Positions 25,482-33,987 are shown, numbered from the stretch's first letter. The stretch: 64,000 bases of DNA from Chryseobacterium gallinarum (GCF_001021975.1 NZ_CP009928.1:3910001-3974000); one strand, 5' to 3'. A program made the numbers and translations. Notes: a model not told the origin generated them from the sequence alone.

Positions 25482-26270
25482 TTAAGATTGCTTACGGCGA
25501 CGGCCTGAAATCTTTTTGTCCAGGTCCCTGATGTCCTTCTTCAGTTCGCGAAACATTTCTTTAAAGTTGTAATTTTCATAATCTCCCGGCTCAAAATCCT
25601 CCGGGAAAATTCCCGAAGCATATTGCCAGATTTCAACGATTTCCGAAAAAGGAATATCATAAGGCTCATAGAAAGAATTGTCGGCACTTACACAGATTAC
25701 ATTGTTTTTTCTCTCCTTAAAACGTTTATAAGTAATTCCGTCATTTAATGTTACAAAAACATATGTTTTTCCCGGTTTCAGTTCATCGATTCCTTCCACG
25801 TATTTTCCTACGATATAGGAGCCATTTCTAAACGGAGGCATAGAATCACCATCTGCAGGGAATGCCCGGTATTTTCCATTGGTCAGAAAGGGAAGGGCAA
25901 TCCTCTGAAGACTTTCAATATATTCTACATCACTATATCCTTCAAGATAACCCATGGAGGCTTTCTGGGGAATAATTTCAATGGTATCATTTCCCAGATG
26001 ATCTACTGCAACTGGAAGGACAATCCTGTTATCCGGAAGTTTCAGCATTTCATCAATAGGATATTTACGGATATCTACCGACACCAGAAGATCGATACTG
26101 ACATGAAAATATTTGGACATTTTTACCAGAAGATCAATGGGAGGTTCTGATATTCCATTCTCATATTTGGAATACCGTACACGGGAAATAGATAATTCGT
26201 CGGCTACATTTTGCTGTGAGAGCTTTCTACCAGCTCTTAAAAAGCGGATATTATTTGAAAAAATTGACAT
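25482..26270 (-). CDS. XRE-family regulator with S24 (LexA-like) domain
   Basis: A 262-residue protein starting at MSIFSNNIRFLRAGRKLSQQ; the open frame upstream runs through an AT-rich promoter-like region and is not family-like. The HTH_3 domain is at residues 6-62 (LSQQNVADELSISRVRYSKYENG). The S24 domain has the Ser of GDSMPPF and the Lys of ITYKRF, the Ser-Lys dyad of LexA/CI-type proteins, but no obvious Ala-Gly self-cleavage site before it. A basic C terminus (KKISGRRRKQS) follows. Probably a stress or prophage-like repressor; no phage genes are nearby. Confidence 0.88.
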   Translation of the reverse strand: MSIFSNNIRFLRAGRKLSQQNVADELSISRVRYSKYENGISEPPIDLLVKMSKYFHVSIDLLVSVDIRKYPIDEMLKLPDNRIVLPVAVDHLGNDTIEIIPQKASMGYLEGYSDVEYIESLQRIALPFLTNGKYRAFPADGDSMPPFRNGSYIVGKYVEGIDELKPGKTYVFVTLNDGITYKRFKERKNNVICVSADNSFYEPYDIPFSEIVEIWQYASGIFPEDFEPGDYENYNFKEMFRELKKDIRDLDKKISGRRRKQS

Positions 26271-26684
26271 GATACAAAGTATGACGGCAAAAATACAAAA
26301 TTTGGCCCCGTAACCAATAATCAGAACAGGTTTTACAGTAATAAAAAAGAAATTCAATTTTCCTTCATTAGTTTTCAGATTGGAAGCAGCAATCTTTTTA
26401 GTAAAAACAAGAAAAGAAGACAAAAACATAGATTTGAAGAATAATCATAAAAAAACAATATTTATTTAAAAATTATTAACTCTAAAATTTCAAATTTGAG
26501 ATATTTTTTTTAACATTTGGATAATCAATAAGATATATCATAAAATGATAAATTCATTAAATTATGTTTATATTAACGAAATATTAAATTATAAAAATAT
26601 TTTATTGATTTTTTAAAAAATATTACCGTGATAATGTTATTTATTCCTATATTCGTGATGTAATAATCATATAAAATTATCGTT
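26271..26684. other. AT-rich gene-free stretch
   Basis: More than 400 bp with no credible gene. It carries the promoters of the S24 regulator (leftward) and of the bacteriocin-like gene (rightward; TATATTCG at about 26648 is a near -7 element). Nothing else recognised. Confidence 0.5.
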
Positions 26685-26954
26685 ATGAAAAACTTAAAAA
26701 AATTAGACAGAGAGCAATTAAAAACTATTTCAGGAGATGGATTTCTTGATCCGGTTCTAGGCGCTATCGGAGGAATTCTTGGTGGTGTTGGAACTATCGT
26801 TGGTGGTACCCTTAACGCTGTTGGAGGTGCTGTTGGCGGAACTGTTGTTCAGGTAATCAAAAATCTTGAAAACGGATTATGTGAAGTACAGTGTGGAATT
26901 AACAATGTAGTTCATATCACAGTTGTTAGCTGTGGAAGCAATTCTTGCAAATAA
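26685..26954 (+). CDS. Bacteriocin-like peptide precursor with leader
   Basis: An 89-residue peptide. The first 19 residues (MKNLKKLDREQLKTISGDG) match the leader of bacteriocin-like precursors common in flavobacteria, which normally end in a double glycine; here it is Gly-Asp-Gly. The mature part opens with a long glycine zipper (residues 27-52, repeated GG every 3-4 residues) and ends with four Cys (66, 70, 83, 88) that could form two disulfides. No peptidase-containing ABC exporter or immunity gene is adjacent. A strong terminator follows at once. Antimicrobial activity is unproven. Confidence 0.75.
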   Translation: MKNLKKLDREQLKTISGDGFLDPVLGAIGGILGGVGTIVGGTLNAVGGAVGGTVVQVIKNLENGLCEVQCGINNVVHITVVSCGSNSCK

Positions 26955-26973
26955 GAAAAAATTAGAAAAAATT

Positions 26974-26999
26974 ACCGCTCTGCAAAGGGCGGTTTTTTT
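26974..26999 (+). terminator. Terminator after the bacteriocin-like gene
   Basis: ACCGCTC, loop TGCAAA, GGGCGGT (one G-T pair), then T6. Confidence 0.9.
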
Positions 27000-27038
27000 G
27001 TTTTAAATAGATACCATCAAATGCTCCAGGCGCATTAT

Positions 27039-27647
27039 TCATTGTTTTACCCACCGGAATGTCATATTGATTCTTGGTTTCATTGCCATAACAGATTTGG
27101 CGATACGATGTTCCCAATCCAACTGTAGATCTCCTTTCATAATCAGTAAAGAGCCATGTTGAAGGGGTAGGCTGTATTTGTTTGCGTGATCATCAAATTT
27201 CCTGAATTCAAAATTACGGACCTGGCCAAGACTTACAGAAGCAATTACAGGGCGGTTTCCAAGCTCACTTTCTTTATCTCTGTGCCAGGCGACAGAATCG
27301 TTTTTGTCACGGTATAAATTTAACAGTACGGAATTAAACTGATAGCCCGTACTTTTTTCAATACGCAGTTTTAAATCCCATAGTTCAGGCAGCCAGGGAT
27401 TGGCGGTAAAAGAAGTTCCGCCCAGCTGATAGGTTTTCTCCTTATCACCATACCAGGCAGTGAGCCGTGGAGTGATAACCATTTTATCATACATTTTTTG
27501 TACTCTTTGTTTCCAGGGAACAGTGTTCATCAATAACTCCTGCAATTTTACAGCTTCATTTTCTGATAGAAAATGTTCCGTATATTCAAGAAGCTCTTTT
27601 GGAAACTGATAATATTCCTCTGAATCAAATAAAGCAAGTTGTCCCAT
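27039..27647 (-). CDS. AlkB-like 2-oxoglutarate/Fe(II) dioxygenase
   Basis: A 202-residue DNA-repair dioxygenase. NSVLLNLYRDKNDSVAWHRDKE holds the H-x-D iron ligands, DWEHRIAKS provides the distal His, and PRINMTFR holds the two Arg that bind 2-oxoglutarate. RPVIASVSLGQVRNFEFR is typical of the ALKBH2/AlkB group. It reverses N-alkyl adducts on DNA bases by oxidative demethylation. Monocistronic. With the AAG glycosylase at 15873 it gives this segment two alkylation-repair genes. Confidence 0.93.
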   Translation of the reverse strand: MGQLALFDSEEYYQFPKELLEYTEHFLSENEAVKLQELLMNTVPWKQRVQKMYDKMVITPRLTAWYGDKEKTYQLGGTSFTANPWLPELWDLKLRIEKSTGYQFNSVLLNLYRDKNDSVAWHRDKESELGNRPVIASVSLGQVRNFEFRKFDDHANKYSLPLQHGSLLIMKGDLQLDWEHRIAKSVMAMKPRINMTFRWVKQ

Positions 27648-27841
27648 GATAAAATTTTAAGATAAGAGCAAAGTGGATTCTATTGCTGTTCTAAATTATA
27701 TCAACAAAAATACAATTTATGATCAAAAATATAACAGTAAATTTAATAAAGAAAAGTATCATGTTGATTATCTGACTTTTAATTCATTAAATTAAAATTT
27801 TGGATTTACAAAAAACTCAAAAAAAGTCAAAAATGATTTTT

Positions 27842-27871
27842 ATTAAAATTTTAATCGTAATATTGCAATAT
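27842..27871. promoter_or_regulatory. Two palindromes upstream of arsR-like gene
   Basis: ATTAAAATTTTAAT (27842-27855) and ATATTGCAATAT (27860-27871) are perfect dyads within 45 bp of the ATG at 27884; a possible autoregulatory operator region. Confidence 0.4.
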
Positions 27872-27883
27872 AAAGATAATTAT

Positions 27884-28210
27884 ATGGGGGTAACAAAAAC
27901 AGATCACTTTACTGAACATCAAAATCAGGTAGCAGTTATTGCGAAAGCATTAGGACATCCTGCAAGAGTAGCTATCATAGAATATCTGCTGAAAGTAGAT
28001 ACCTGTATAACCGGTGATATCGTAAATGAGCTTCCTTTAGCACAACCCACCATTTCACAGCATTTAAAAGAATTAAAAAATGCAGGTCTGATTAAGGGAA
28101 CTGTAGAAGGAAATTCGGTTTGCTATTGTATTGATGAAAACACTTTTAGTGTTTTAAAAGAATACTTTTCAAAAATTATTACAACAGTAACCGATCGGAA
28201 ATGCTGTTAA
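27884..28210 (+). CDS. ArsR-family transcriptional regulator
   Basis: A 108-residue winged-helix repressor. The ATG at 27884 is preferred; the longer frame adds an atypical hydrophobic N terminus and passes through the palindromic operator region. HTH at ALGHPARVAIIEYLLK and LAQPTISQHLKELKNAGLI. The tail ends RKCC, so Cys pairs may sense As(III) or a related soft metal or metalloid. In flavobacteria this type normally heads an ArsR-DUF6428-phosphatase/arsenate reductase-ACR3 operon; only the DUF6428 gene follows here. Confidence 0.88.
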   Translation: MGVTKTDHFTEHQNQVAVIAKALGHPARVAIIEYLLKVDTCITGDIVNELPLAQPTISQHLKELKNAGLIKGTVEGNSVCYCIDENTFSVLKEYFSKIITTVTDRKCC

Positions 28211-28266
28211 TTATTTTATTCACAAGAATCATAATATTACATTTTAACTATAAATAATTGATAAAT

Positions 28267-28740
28267 ATGAAATTATCGGAAATTAAAGAACTTCTCCCTA
28301 CATTGGAACATGTTGAATTTCAGTTAGAAAACGGAACATTTGTTCCTGAGCATTTCCATGTGACCGAAGTAGGCCAGGTCAATAAAAAATTTATCGACTG
28401 TGGAGGAGTGGTACGTGATGAAAAGTCCGTAAACTTCCAGCTTTGGAATGCCAATGACTATGAACATCGTTTGAAACCCGCGAAATTATTGAACATCATC
28501 AGGCTTTCTGAAGAAAAACTACAAATTGAAGATGCCGAAATTGAAGTTGAATATCAAAGCGATACCATTGGTAAGTACGATCTTGCCTTTAATGGAAAGA
28601 CATTTGTATTGAAGGCAAAAACTACAGCTTGTCTGGCACAGGATGCCTGTGGAATTCCTTCAGAAAAGCAAAAGAAAAATCTGAGTGAATTAACCGTAAG
28701 CCAAAATTCTGCTTGTAAACCAGGAAGTGGATGCTGCTAG
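28267..28740 (+). CDS. DUF6428-family protein
   Basis: A 157-residue protein starting MKLSEIKELLPTLEHVEFQLENGTFVPEHFHVTEVG, the recognisable beginning of the DUF6428 family found next to ArsR regulators in Bacteroidetes arsenic loci. It contains FHVTEVGQVNKKFIDCGG and a cysteine-rich C terminus, CKPGSGCC. Soluble, function unknown; the terminal Cys cluster suggests metal or metalloid binding. It is 56 bp downstream of arsR and probably co-transcribed. The arsenate reductase and efflux genes usually expected next are missing. Confidence 0.8.
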   Translation: MKLSEIKELLPTLEHVEFQLENGTFVPEHFHVTEVGQVNKKFIDCGGVVRDEKSVNFQLWNANDYEHRLKPAKLLNIIRLSEEKLQIEDAEIEVEYQSDTIGKYDLAFNGKTFVLKAKTTACLAQDACGIPSEKQKKNLSELTVSQNSACKPGSGCC

Positions 28741-28899
28741 TAAGGCCGAAAAATAATTTTACATTCCCCGGAGAATTATTAAATGATACAGCTCCAGATT
28801 TATCTTCACAAAGTAAATTATGAGAGTCATTGTGTTTCAAATGGGAATGTAAAAACAAATACAATTTAACATAATATAAATTATAGGAAAAAATAAATA

Positions 28900-29168
28900 T
28901 TACAAAGGAGAGTATATATCAGCCACGCTAATCACTTTATAAGCTTCTCCCAGAGCTTCTTCTGCCTGAACCAAATATCAGAAATTACACCACGCCTGTT
29001 ATTTCCTGTTTTCTTCAATATTAAATCTATTGTACATGGGATTAATGTTCAGAAATAATTTTGAATTAGGTAATTGTCTTTCTACAACTTCTCCAGCTAA
29101 AATTATAAAGTCTGTCCACTTGTCAACAGATAAATATTTTCTGTAAAGCGCTCTTTTTGTTTTTGACT
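28900..29168 (-). pseudogene. Decayed gene remnants
   Basis: The gene-free 548-bp stretch from 28741 to 29288 holds two protein-like minus-strand fragments in different frames. One (28999-29168) has no start and reads KRALYRKYLSVDKWTDFII, then LAGEVVERQLPNSKLFLNIN. The second ends at 28900 (LVQAEEALGEAYKVISVADI). Stops and a frame change separate them, so they look like pieces of one or two lost genes. Family not recognised. Confidence 0.4.
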
Positions 29169-29288
29169 AAATTACATTTTTTGAGTGATCTATAACGCCT
29201 AGAGTTCTGGATATTCCCCTTAAAATAATTTTTAATTCTGTAGAATCGATTCTAAGGAATTATATATTTGAAAAATTAAACACATATA

Positions 29289-29885
29289 TTATGTTAAATT
29301 AAATTTCTTCGTTAAATATCCTGTAACAACCTTATGGAACTCTTCCTTCGTCATAAACCGGTCTAAAAATTCCTCAAGGCTTCCTTCATTTTCAAGTTCG
29401 TCAAAATACACTTCATGATCTGTACTGTAAACTGTCGGATTAGAAGGATCAGGATCTGTTGTACACACGAAATAATGATCCGGATACCCATAAGAATACA
29501 GTATACACATAAATTCGGGCTTAGAAATTCCCACCACTTCCTGTACATAATCTTCATCTATTAAATCATCAAATTCTTCCTGATTTTCTGAGCCTTCTTT
29601 AAAAGGTGTAAACATCCAGTCTTTCACAAAATACTGCCCATACGCTGAATCATGAGCTGAAAAATAATGGTTTAACAGATTTTCATAAAACTTTTCCGGC
29701 TGATTATGATACAGTTCTTTATTGGATTCATAAAATTGGTCAATTCCGTAAACATCCCAATCTTTATCGTATAAATAATGATTAAAAGTAATGCTCCTCC
29801 AGTTTTCGATGAAGTTTTTATCCTGATCTACAGCATCCGTATTACCTCCTAAAGTTTTTATTTTATTGATAATAGTATCTTTCAT
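29289..29885 (-). CDS. Uncharacterised acidic protein, SUKH-immunity-like
   Basis: A 198-residue, very acidic cytoplasmic protein rich in aromatic residues. Its C-terminal third (ILYSYGYPDHYFVCTTDPD, then VYSTDHEVYFDELENEGSLEEFLDRF) has the pattern of SUKH/SMI1-KNR4-type immunity proteins: hydrophobic strands, a dated-field-like loop, then a final helix of the type SLEEFL. Such proteins neutralise polymorphic or contact-delivered toxins. The next gene upstream is a broken SMI1/KNR4 gene, supporting an immunity cluster, but no toxin gene lies in the window. Confidence 0.55.
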   Translation of the reverse strand: MKDTIINKIKTLGGNTDAVDQDKNFIENWRSITFNHYLYDKDWDVYGIDQFYESNKELYHNQPEKFYENLLNHYFSAHDSAYGQYFVKDWMFTPFKEGSENQEEFDDLIDEDYVQEVVGISKPEFMCILYSYGYPDHYFVCTTDPDPSNPTVYSTDHEVYFDELENEGSLEEFLDRFMTKEEFHKVVTGYLTKKFNLT

Positions 29886-29965
29886 ATGTTATTTTTACTG
29901 TATTGTAATTCAATCTGTCATCCGCTTTTCAGCCGTTTCAAATACAATTTAAATATTATGTTAAA

Positions 29966-30517
29966 TTAACCAACATTAAATTTCCTGGGATATCCTTTTC
30001 TATTTTCAACAGTAAGAAATTCATCCAAATCTCCTGATTTCTCTTCATAATAGCTATTTAACAGATCGAGAAAGTCTTCAAGACTTGTTGCAATAATATT
30101 TCTGTCATCATCTCTGTTCCAAAATTCCAGAATCTGTCCTTTATTTCCGGTAAAAATACCTTTTAGATCATAGCAGATATAATCTCCGCCACCATTATGG
30201 AAAATAGGAATCCAGTTTTCATTCCACCAATTTTCAACCTCAAAATCTGTCCCTATCATTAAAGCCAGTTCCTGAGCAATATCAAGTGCTTCCTCCAAAG
30301 GAATAAACATTGAATTATTCACAAAGGCATCATAACAACTGCTCTCCTGCCCGTTTTTCCATTGGTAAAGTCATCTAAGGTCTTTCGGGATCTGAATATT
30401 ATATTGAATTTCAAGCATTTGAATATCATTTTCAACCAATGGAATTTTTAATCTATCATAAAATTCAGGTCTGAATATTTTAATATGTACATCTAATTTC
30501 TTAAGTATTTCTTCCAT
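29966..30517 (-). pseudogene. SMI1/KNR4-family gene interrupted by one in-frame stop
   Basis: Two open segments in the same frame are separated only by TGA at 30371-30373. The first (from 30517) reads MEEILKKLDVHIKIFRPEFY and ends IQIPKDLR. After the stop the frame continues LYQWKNGQESSCYDAF, joining the second segment, which has the family core WIPIFHNGGGDYICYDLKG and ILEFWNRDDDR. Read through, it gives about 183 residues, the usual SMI1/KNR4 size. A new start at 30322 could still yield 118 residues lacking the N terminus. Likely a former immunity protein. Confidence 0.75.
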
Positions 30518-30617
30518 TGATTTCTTTCTGCACATTAAAAATACAAAATCTTGCCACATGGCAATCTCTATCCCTTTAAAAGAACCTAATTTTACCCTAA
30601 CCAAAAAAATAAATCAT

Positions 30618-31013
30618 ATGAAACCTAAAATGATCTGGGCCAATCTGGCTGTCGCCGATCTGGAACGTACCCAAAAGTTTTATAAAGCCATAGGATGTAC
30701 TCCCAACAATCCTCATACTTCTAATGAGCTGGTAAGCTTTTTTTTCGGAGAAAATAATTTTGTTATCCACTTCTTTCTGAAAAACATACTGGAAGCTAAT
30801 GTAAAAGGAGTCTCTTTCGGTAATTCTCAAACTTCAAATGAAATTATATTTACCGTTTCTGCTGAAACTAACGATCAGGTAGATCAATGGGCTTCAGAAG
30901 TTAAAAAAGCTGGCGGGACCATTGTTTCAGAACCTGAAAGTTTTGGAAACAATTATTATGGTTTTGTTTTCGCAGATCCGGATGGACATAAATTTAATGT
31001 CTTTAAAATGTAA
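30618..31013 (+). CDS. VOC-superfamily (glyoxalase/bleomycin-resistance-like) protein
   Basis: A 131-residue protein starting at MKPKMIWANLAVADLERT; the in-frame upstream ATG at 30558 adds 20 atypical residues overlapping the other strand's gene start. It has the two beta-alpha-beta-beta-beta modules of the vicinal oxygen chelate fold: NLAVADLERTQKFYKAIGC and, later, YYGFVFADPDGHKFNVFKM. It may be an isomerase, dioxygenase or binding protein; the substrate cannot be told. Confidence 0.87.
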   Translation: MKPKMIWANLAVADLERTQKFYKAIGCTPNNPHTSNELVSFFFGENNFVIHFFLKNILEANVKGVSFGNSQTSNEIIFTVSAETNDQVDQWASEVKKAGGTIVSEPESFGNNYYGFVFADPDGHKFNVFKM

Positions 31014-31277
31014 AAATTCTGAAATCCGATTAAAACTAATTTTCGCCCATAAATCTCCTTTATTTGCAAGCGGATAGCATAGGTTGAGGATGAAAAAACA
31101 CTGGTTATTTGAGCTTATTTTGATTTTATGTATTTAAGAGCTTTTTTCTGTGATTTTGCACAAATTTTTATAAAAAAACAGGCCCTAATTTCGTTGAAGA
31201 AAATAAACTGATGATTTAAATACTGTAATGTAAACTCAAGGCGGCGGTTTGTTAATCTTATAATAAACTGTAAAATA

Positions 31278-32060
31278 TTATTTATTCATTCCCAAACTGT
31301 TATATACCTGCACCTGCCATATTCCCACAACCTCTTTCAGCATAACGAATGTAAAGGCAGCATTATAGCTGTTAGGAAACCAGGTTATTTCAGTATCTAT
31401 AAAATCTGAGGCCTGCGGAACAGGCTTTAATCCAAACGTCTTGAACAAAGCAACAGATCTCTTCATATGAAATCCTGAAGTCACCAAAAATAAGCTAGAA
31501 GGAGCCATTGTTTTCAGTATCTGGCTGGAAAATTTCGCATTCTGATAAGTATTCATACTTTGATCTTCCTTAATGATATCAGCATCCGGAACGCCCATCC
31601 TTTTAAAATCTTCACTGAATAATTCCGCTTCACTTCTGTGTCCTCTCCCTTTTCCGGAAATTAATATTTTACAGGACTGATTATTTTTTCTGTATTCATG
31701 GTACAATTGATACGCAGTAACCATTCTGGAATAAGACATGGTATGCAGTTTCTCTGTATTGTTAATCTCTACAATACCGCCCCCTAATACTACAATAACA
31801 CGATTCTGAGCAGCTGTAGTCTTTATTTCAGAAGTATTGAGGTAAGCTTTCTGTAAATACCCGGAAATCATTTTCCCCAGAAAACCATTCCCTATAAAGA
31901 TAACCATAACAACTGTTAATATAAAAATTCCTATTCTCAGATTTTTACCCTTATTTTTCCTTTTTAACACGGCAATAATAACAATTGCAAGAAATACTAA
32001 AAAGTACGGTTCCGTAAAAAGCTGAAAAACACGAAATAAAAAGTCCAGTAAAAATTTCAT
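31278..32060 (-). CDS. YdcF/SanA-like DUF218 membrane protein
   Basis: A 260-residue protein with two N-terminal membrane helices (about 13-33 and 40-60) and a DUF218 domain outside. RVIVVLGGGI begins the domain; CKILISGKGRGHRSEAELF and LFLVTSGFHMKRSVALFK are its conserved strands. Relatives (ElyC, SanA, YdcF) affect envelope integrity and cell-wall precursor metabolism; the biochemical activity is unsettled. Monocistronic; it is the last gene before the repeat region. Confidence 0.87.
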   Translation of the reverse strand: MKFLLDFLFRVFQLFTEPYFLVFLAIVIIAVLKRKNKGKNLRIGIFILTVVMVIFIGNGFLGKMISGYLQKAYLNTSEIKTTAAQNRVIVVLGGGIVEINNTEKLHTMSYSRMVTAYQLYHEYRKNNQSCKILISGKGRGHRSEAELFSEDFKRMGVPDADIIKEDQSMNTYQNAKFSSQILKTMAPSSLFLVTSGFHMKRSVALFKTFGLKPVPQASDFIDTEITWFPNSYNAAFTFVMLKEVVGIWQVQVYNSLGMNK

Positions 32061-32235
32061 CTATGATAGTATTGATTAATGCAAAGAAAACATTGAATTT
32101 GCAAAGATAAGGTTATTTCACAACTACTCTTTTTACCGGTATACTTTTGAACCATTAAGATTATTAAGGAAAAAACAATAAAAATAAATCAGAATCCAAA
32201 ATAGAAAGATAAACACCTAGATTTATAATAAAAAG

Positions 32236-32260
32236 TTTCGGCGGCCGGAGGCCGCCGAAA
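32236..32260 (-). terminator. GC-rich perfect hairpin, probable leftward terminator
   Basis: TTTCGGCGGCC, loop GGA, GGCCGCCGAAA is an 11-bp perfect stem. On the minus strand it is followed by CTTTTTATTAT, so it can end leftward transcription coming from the repeat/SymE region. Confidence 0.6.
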
Positions 32261-32269
32261 TCCTATCCA

Positions 32270-33150
32270 TTCACCTTCATCAGGCAAGTTCACTTGCCCA
32301 CTCTTAGCTCCCTAAAAATATAAAAGCCACCATCAAAACTTTGCGTCTAAAAAATTCTCCCGCAGATCACACTTACTATAAAAGCAGACTCTATTCACTC
32401 ACCTTCATCAGGCAAGTTCACTTGCCCACTCTTAGCTCCCTAAAAATAATACAGTCACCATCATAAAACTTTGCGTCAAACAAAAATAATTTCACGCAGA
32501 TCAAGCTGATAACGCAAATTTCATAGCACTTTCAAAATCTGCAATCTCCCAAATCTGCGGGACCATTATCCACAACCTTCATCAAGCAAGTTCACTTGCC
32601 CACCCTTAGCTCACTAAGGATGATACCACCGCCGTCATAAAACTTTGCGTCAAACAAAAATAATTTCTCGCAGATCAAGCTGATAACGCAAATTTCATAG
32701 CACTTTCAAAATCTGCTCAATCTCCCAAATCTGCGAGACCATTATCCACAACCTTCATCAAGCAAGTTCACTTGCCCACCCTTAGCTCACTAAGGATGAT
32801 ACCACCGCCGTCATAAAACTTTGCGTCAAACAAAAATAATTTCACGCAGATCAAGCTGATAACGCAAATTTCATAGCACTTTCAAAATCTGCTCAATCTC
32901 CCAAATCTGCGAGACCATTATCCACAACCTTCATCAAGCAAGTTCACTTGTCCATCCTTAGCTCCCTAAAAATAATACAGTCACCATCATAAAACTTCGC
33001 GTCTACAGTATACTACCTTTCCAGGCTAGCTCTTTCAAAAAATGAGATACCTTTAACTTTGCATTTAATTAAAAACCTCACACAGATTAAGCAAATATCG
33101 TAGATTGTAATCCCCAATCATCTGCTTGATCTCCGAAATCTGCGAGAGAT
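32270..33150. repeat. Tandem array of about 176-bp intergenic units
   Basis: The segment CCTTCATCA(A/G)GCAAG starts units at 32274, 32402, 32576, 32752 and 32928, giving steps of 128, 174, 176 and 176 bp. The three long units are almost identical. Each opens with a short dyad (GGCAAG-TTCA-CTTGCC or close), then AAACTTTGCGTCAAACAAAA, CGCAGATCAAGCTGATAACG and CAATCTCCCAAATCTGCGAG. The first and last units are shorter or diverged. No gene is seen in the whole 32061-33193 gap. The length and absence of spacers exclude a CRISPR array. Confidence 0.85.
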
Positions 33151-33193
33151 TAAAAAACAAGTCTCAGCAATATCAGCCAGAAACCTGTATTAT

Positions 33194-33424
33194 TTACACC
33201 TCTTCATAATTCATCTCTTTTTCTAAGATAATCTGATGTCTCCGAACCGTCACCAGCACTTTATCTCCCGGTTCAAAACCACACTCCAGCAGCCACTTCC
33301 CTGCCAGCCGGATTTCCGGGAAGAAAACCAGCCTTCTGTATGCTCTTTCAAATGATTTATGGTAAACCGTAAGGTTACGGATGGACACAATCTTATATTT
33401 GCCCCTGATAGTTATTTTTCTCAT
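33194..33424 (-). CDS. SymE-like toxin
   Basis: A 76-residue basic protein from MRKITIRGKYKIVSIR. The C-terminal half (FFPEIRLAGKWLLECGFEPG, then DKVLVTVRRHQIILEKE) matches the SymE toxin family, whose members have an AbrB/MazE-like beta fold. In E. coli SymE is SOS-induced and its translation is blocked by the antisense RNA SymR. No such RNA can be identified by eye here, but an antisense transcript across the 5' end is possible. The tandem repeat array begins directly downstream of its stop. Confidence 0.75.
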   Translation of the reverse strand: MRKITIRGKYKIVSIRNLTVYHKSFERAYRRLVFFPEIRLAGKWLLECGFEPGDKVLVTVRRHQIILEKEMNYEEV

Positions 33425-33560
33425 CTTATTGTTTTTCAACAAAGCAAGAAATATTTAGGCGTCTGTACCAGTTATAAAGAGGATATTTTATGCTAAAAAG
33501 CAGCTATTTTAGAAGATAATTTATTTTAGAAAAGGACTTTATTTTTATCTTTTAAAACTT

Positions 33561-33568
33561 TATATTTG
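33561..33568 (+). promoter_or_regulatory. -7 element for the XRE regulator gene
   Basis: TATATTTG fits TAnnTTTG and lies five bases before the ATG at 33574, so transcription from 33574 would be almost leaderless; the ATG at 33589 would have a normal leader of about 15-17 bases. Confidence 0.5.
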
Positions 33569-33588
33569 TTATTATGACTTACACAGAT

Positions 33589-33987
33589 ATGCAAAATAAA
33601 AAAATACATCAGGGTAGAAATATAAAGCGTTTCCGTGAAATGCTGGGCATTAAACAGGAAGCCTTAGCTTTTGAACTGGGTGATGACTGGAACCAGAAGA
33701 AAGTTTCTCTTTTAGAACAAAAAGAAACGGTAGAATCTGATATTTTGGCGCAGGTAGCAAAGATTTTAAAAGTGCCTGCGGAGGCGATTGAGAATTTTGA
33801 TGAGGAACAGGCGGTGAATATTATTTCTAATACTTTTAATGACCAATCAAATGGTTATAACTATTATCCTAATTTTACTTTTAATCCTCTTGACAAAATG
33901 GTTGAGCTTTATGAGCGTATGCTTCAGCAGCAGAGGGAGATGATTGAGAAATTGGAGAGGTTGATTAAAGATCATTCAAGCAAATAA
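33589..33987 (+). CDS. XRE-family helix-turn-helix protein
   Basis: A 132-residue DNA-binding protein (137 if begun at 33574). The HTH_3 domain occupies the first 65 residues (IKRFREMLGIKQEALAFELG, then KKVSLLEQKETVESDILAQV). The C terminus carries FNPLDKMVELYERMLQQQRE, a helix suited to dimerisation. Its base composition is like the core genome, unlike the two genes after it. It may be a resident flavobacterial regulator at an insertion point, or the control gene of the cassette; the gap to the next gene is only 20 bp. Confidence 0.8.
   Translation: MQNKKIHQGRNIKRFREMLGIKQEALAFELGDDWNQKKVSLLEQKETVESDILAQVAKILKVPAEAIENFDEEQAVNIISNTFNDQSNGYNYYPNFTFNPLDKMVELYERMLQQQREMIEKLERLIKDHSSK

Noticed and set aside
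26271..26429. N-terminal extension of the S24-type regulator
   Set aside because: AT-rich, not like the family; the HTH domain begins right after the ATG at 26270.
29363..29557. 64-codon ORF inside the SUKH-like gene
   Set aside because: Same-strand shadow frame of the 198-residue gene.
32270..33150. CRISPR array
   Set aside because: Units of about 176 bp are repeated whole, with no short direct repeats, no unique spacers and no cas genes.
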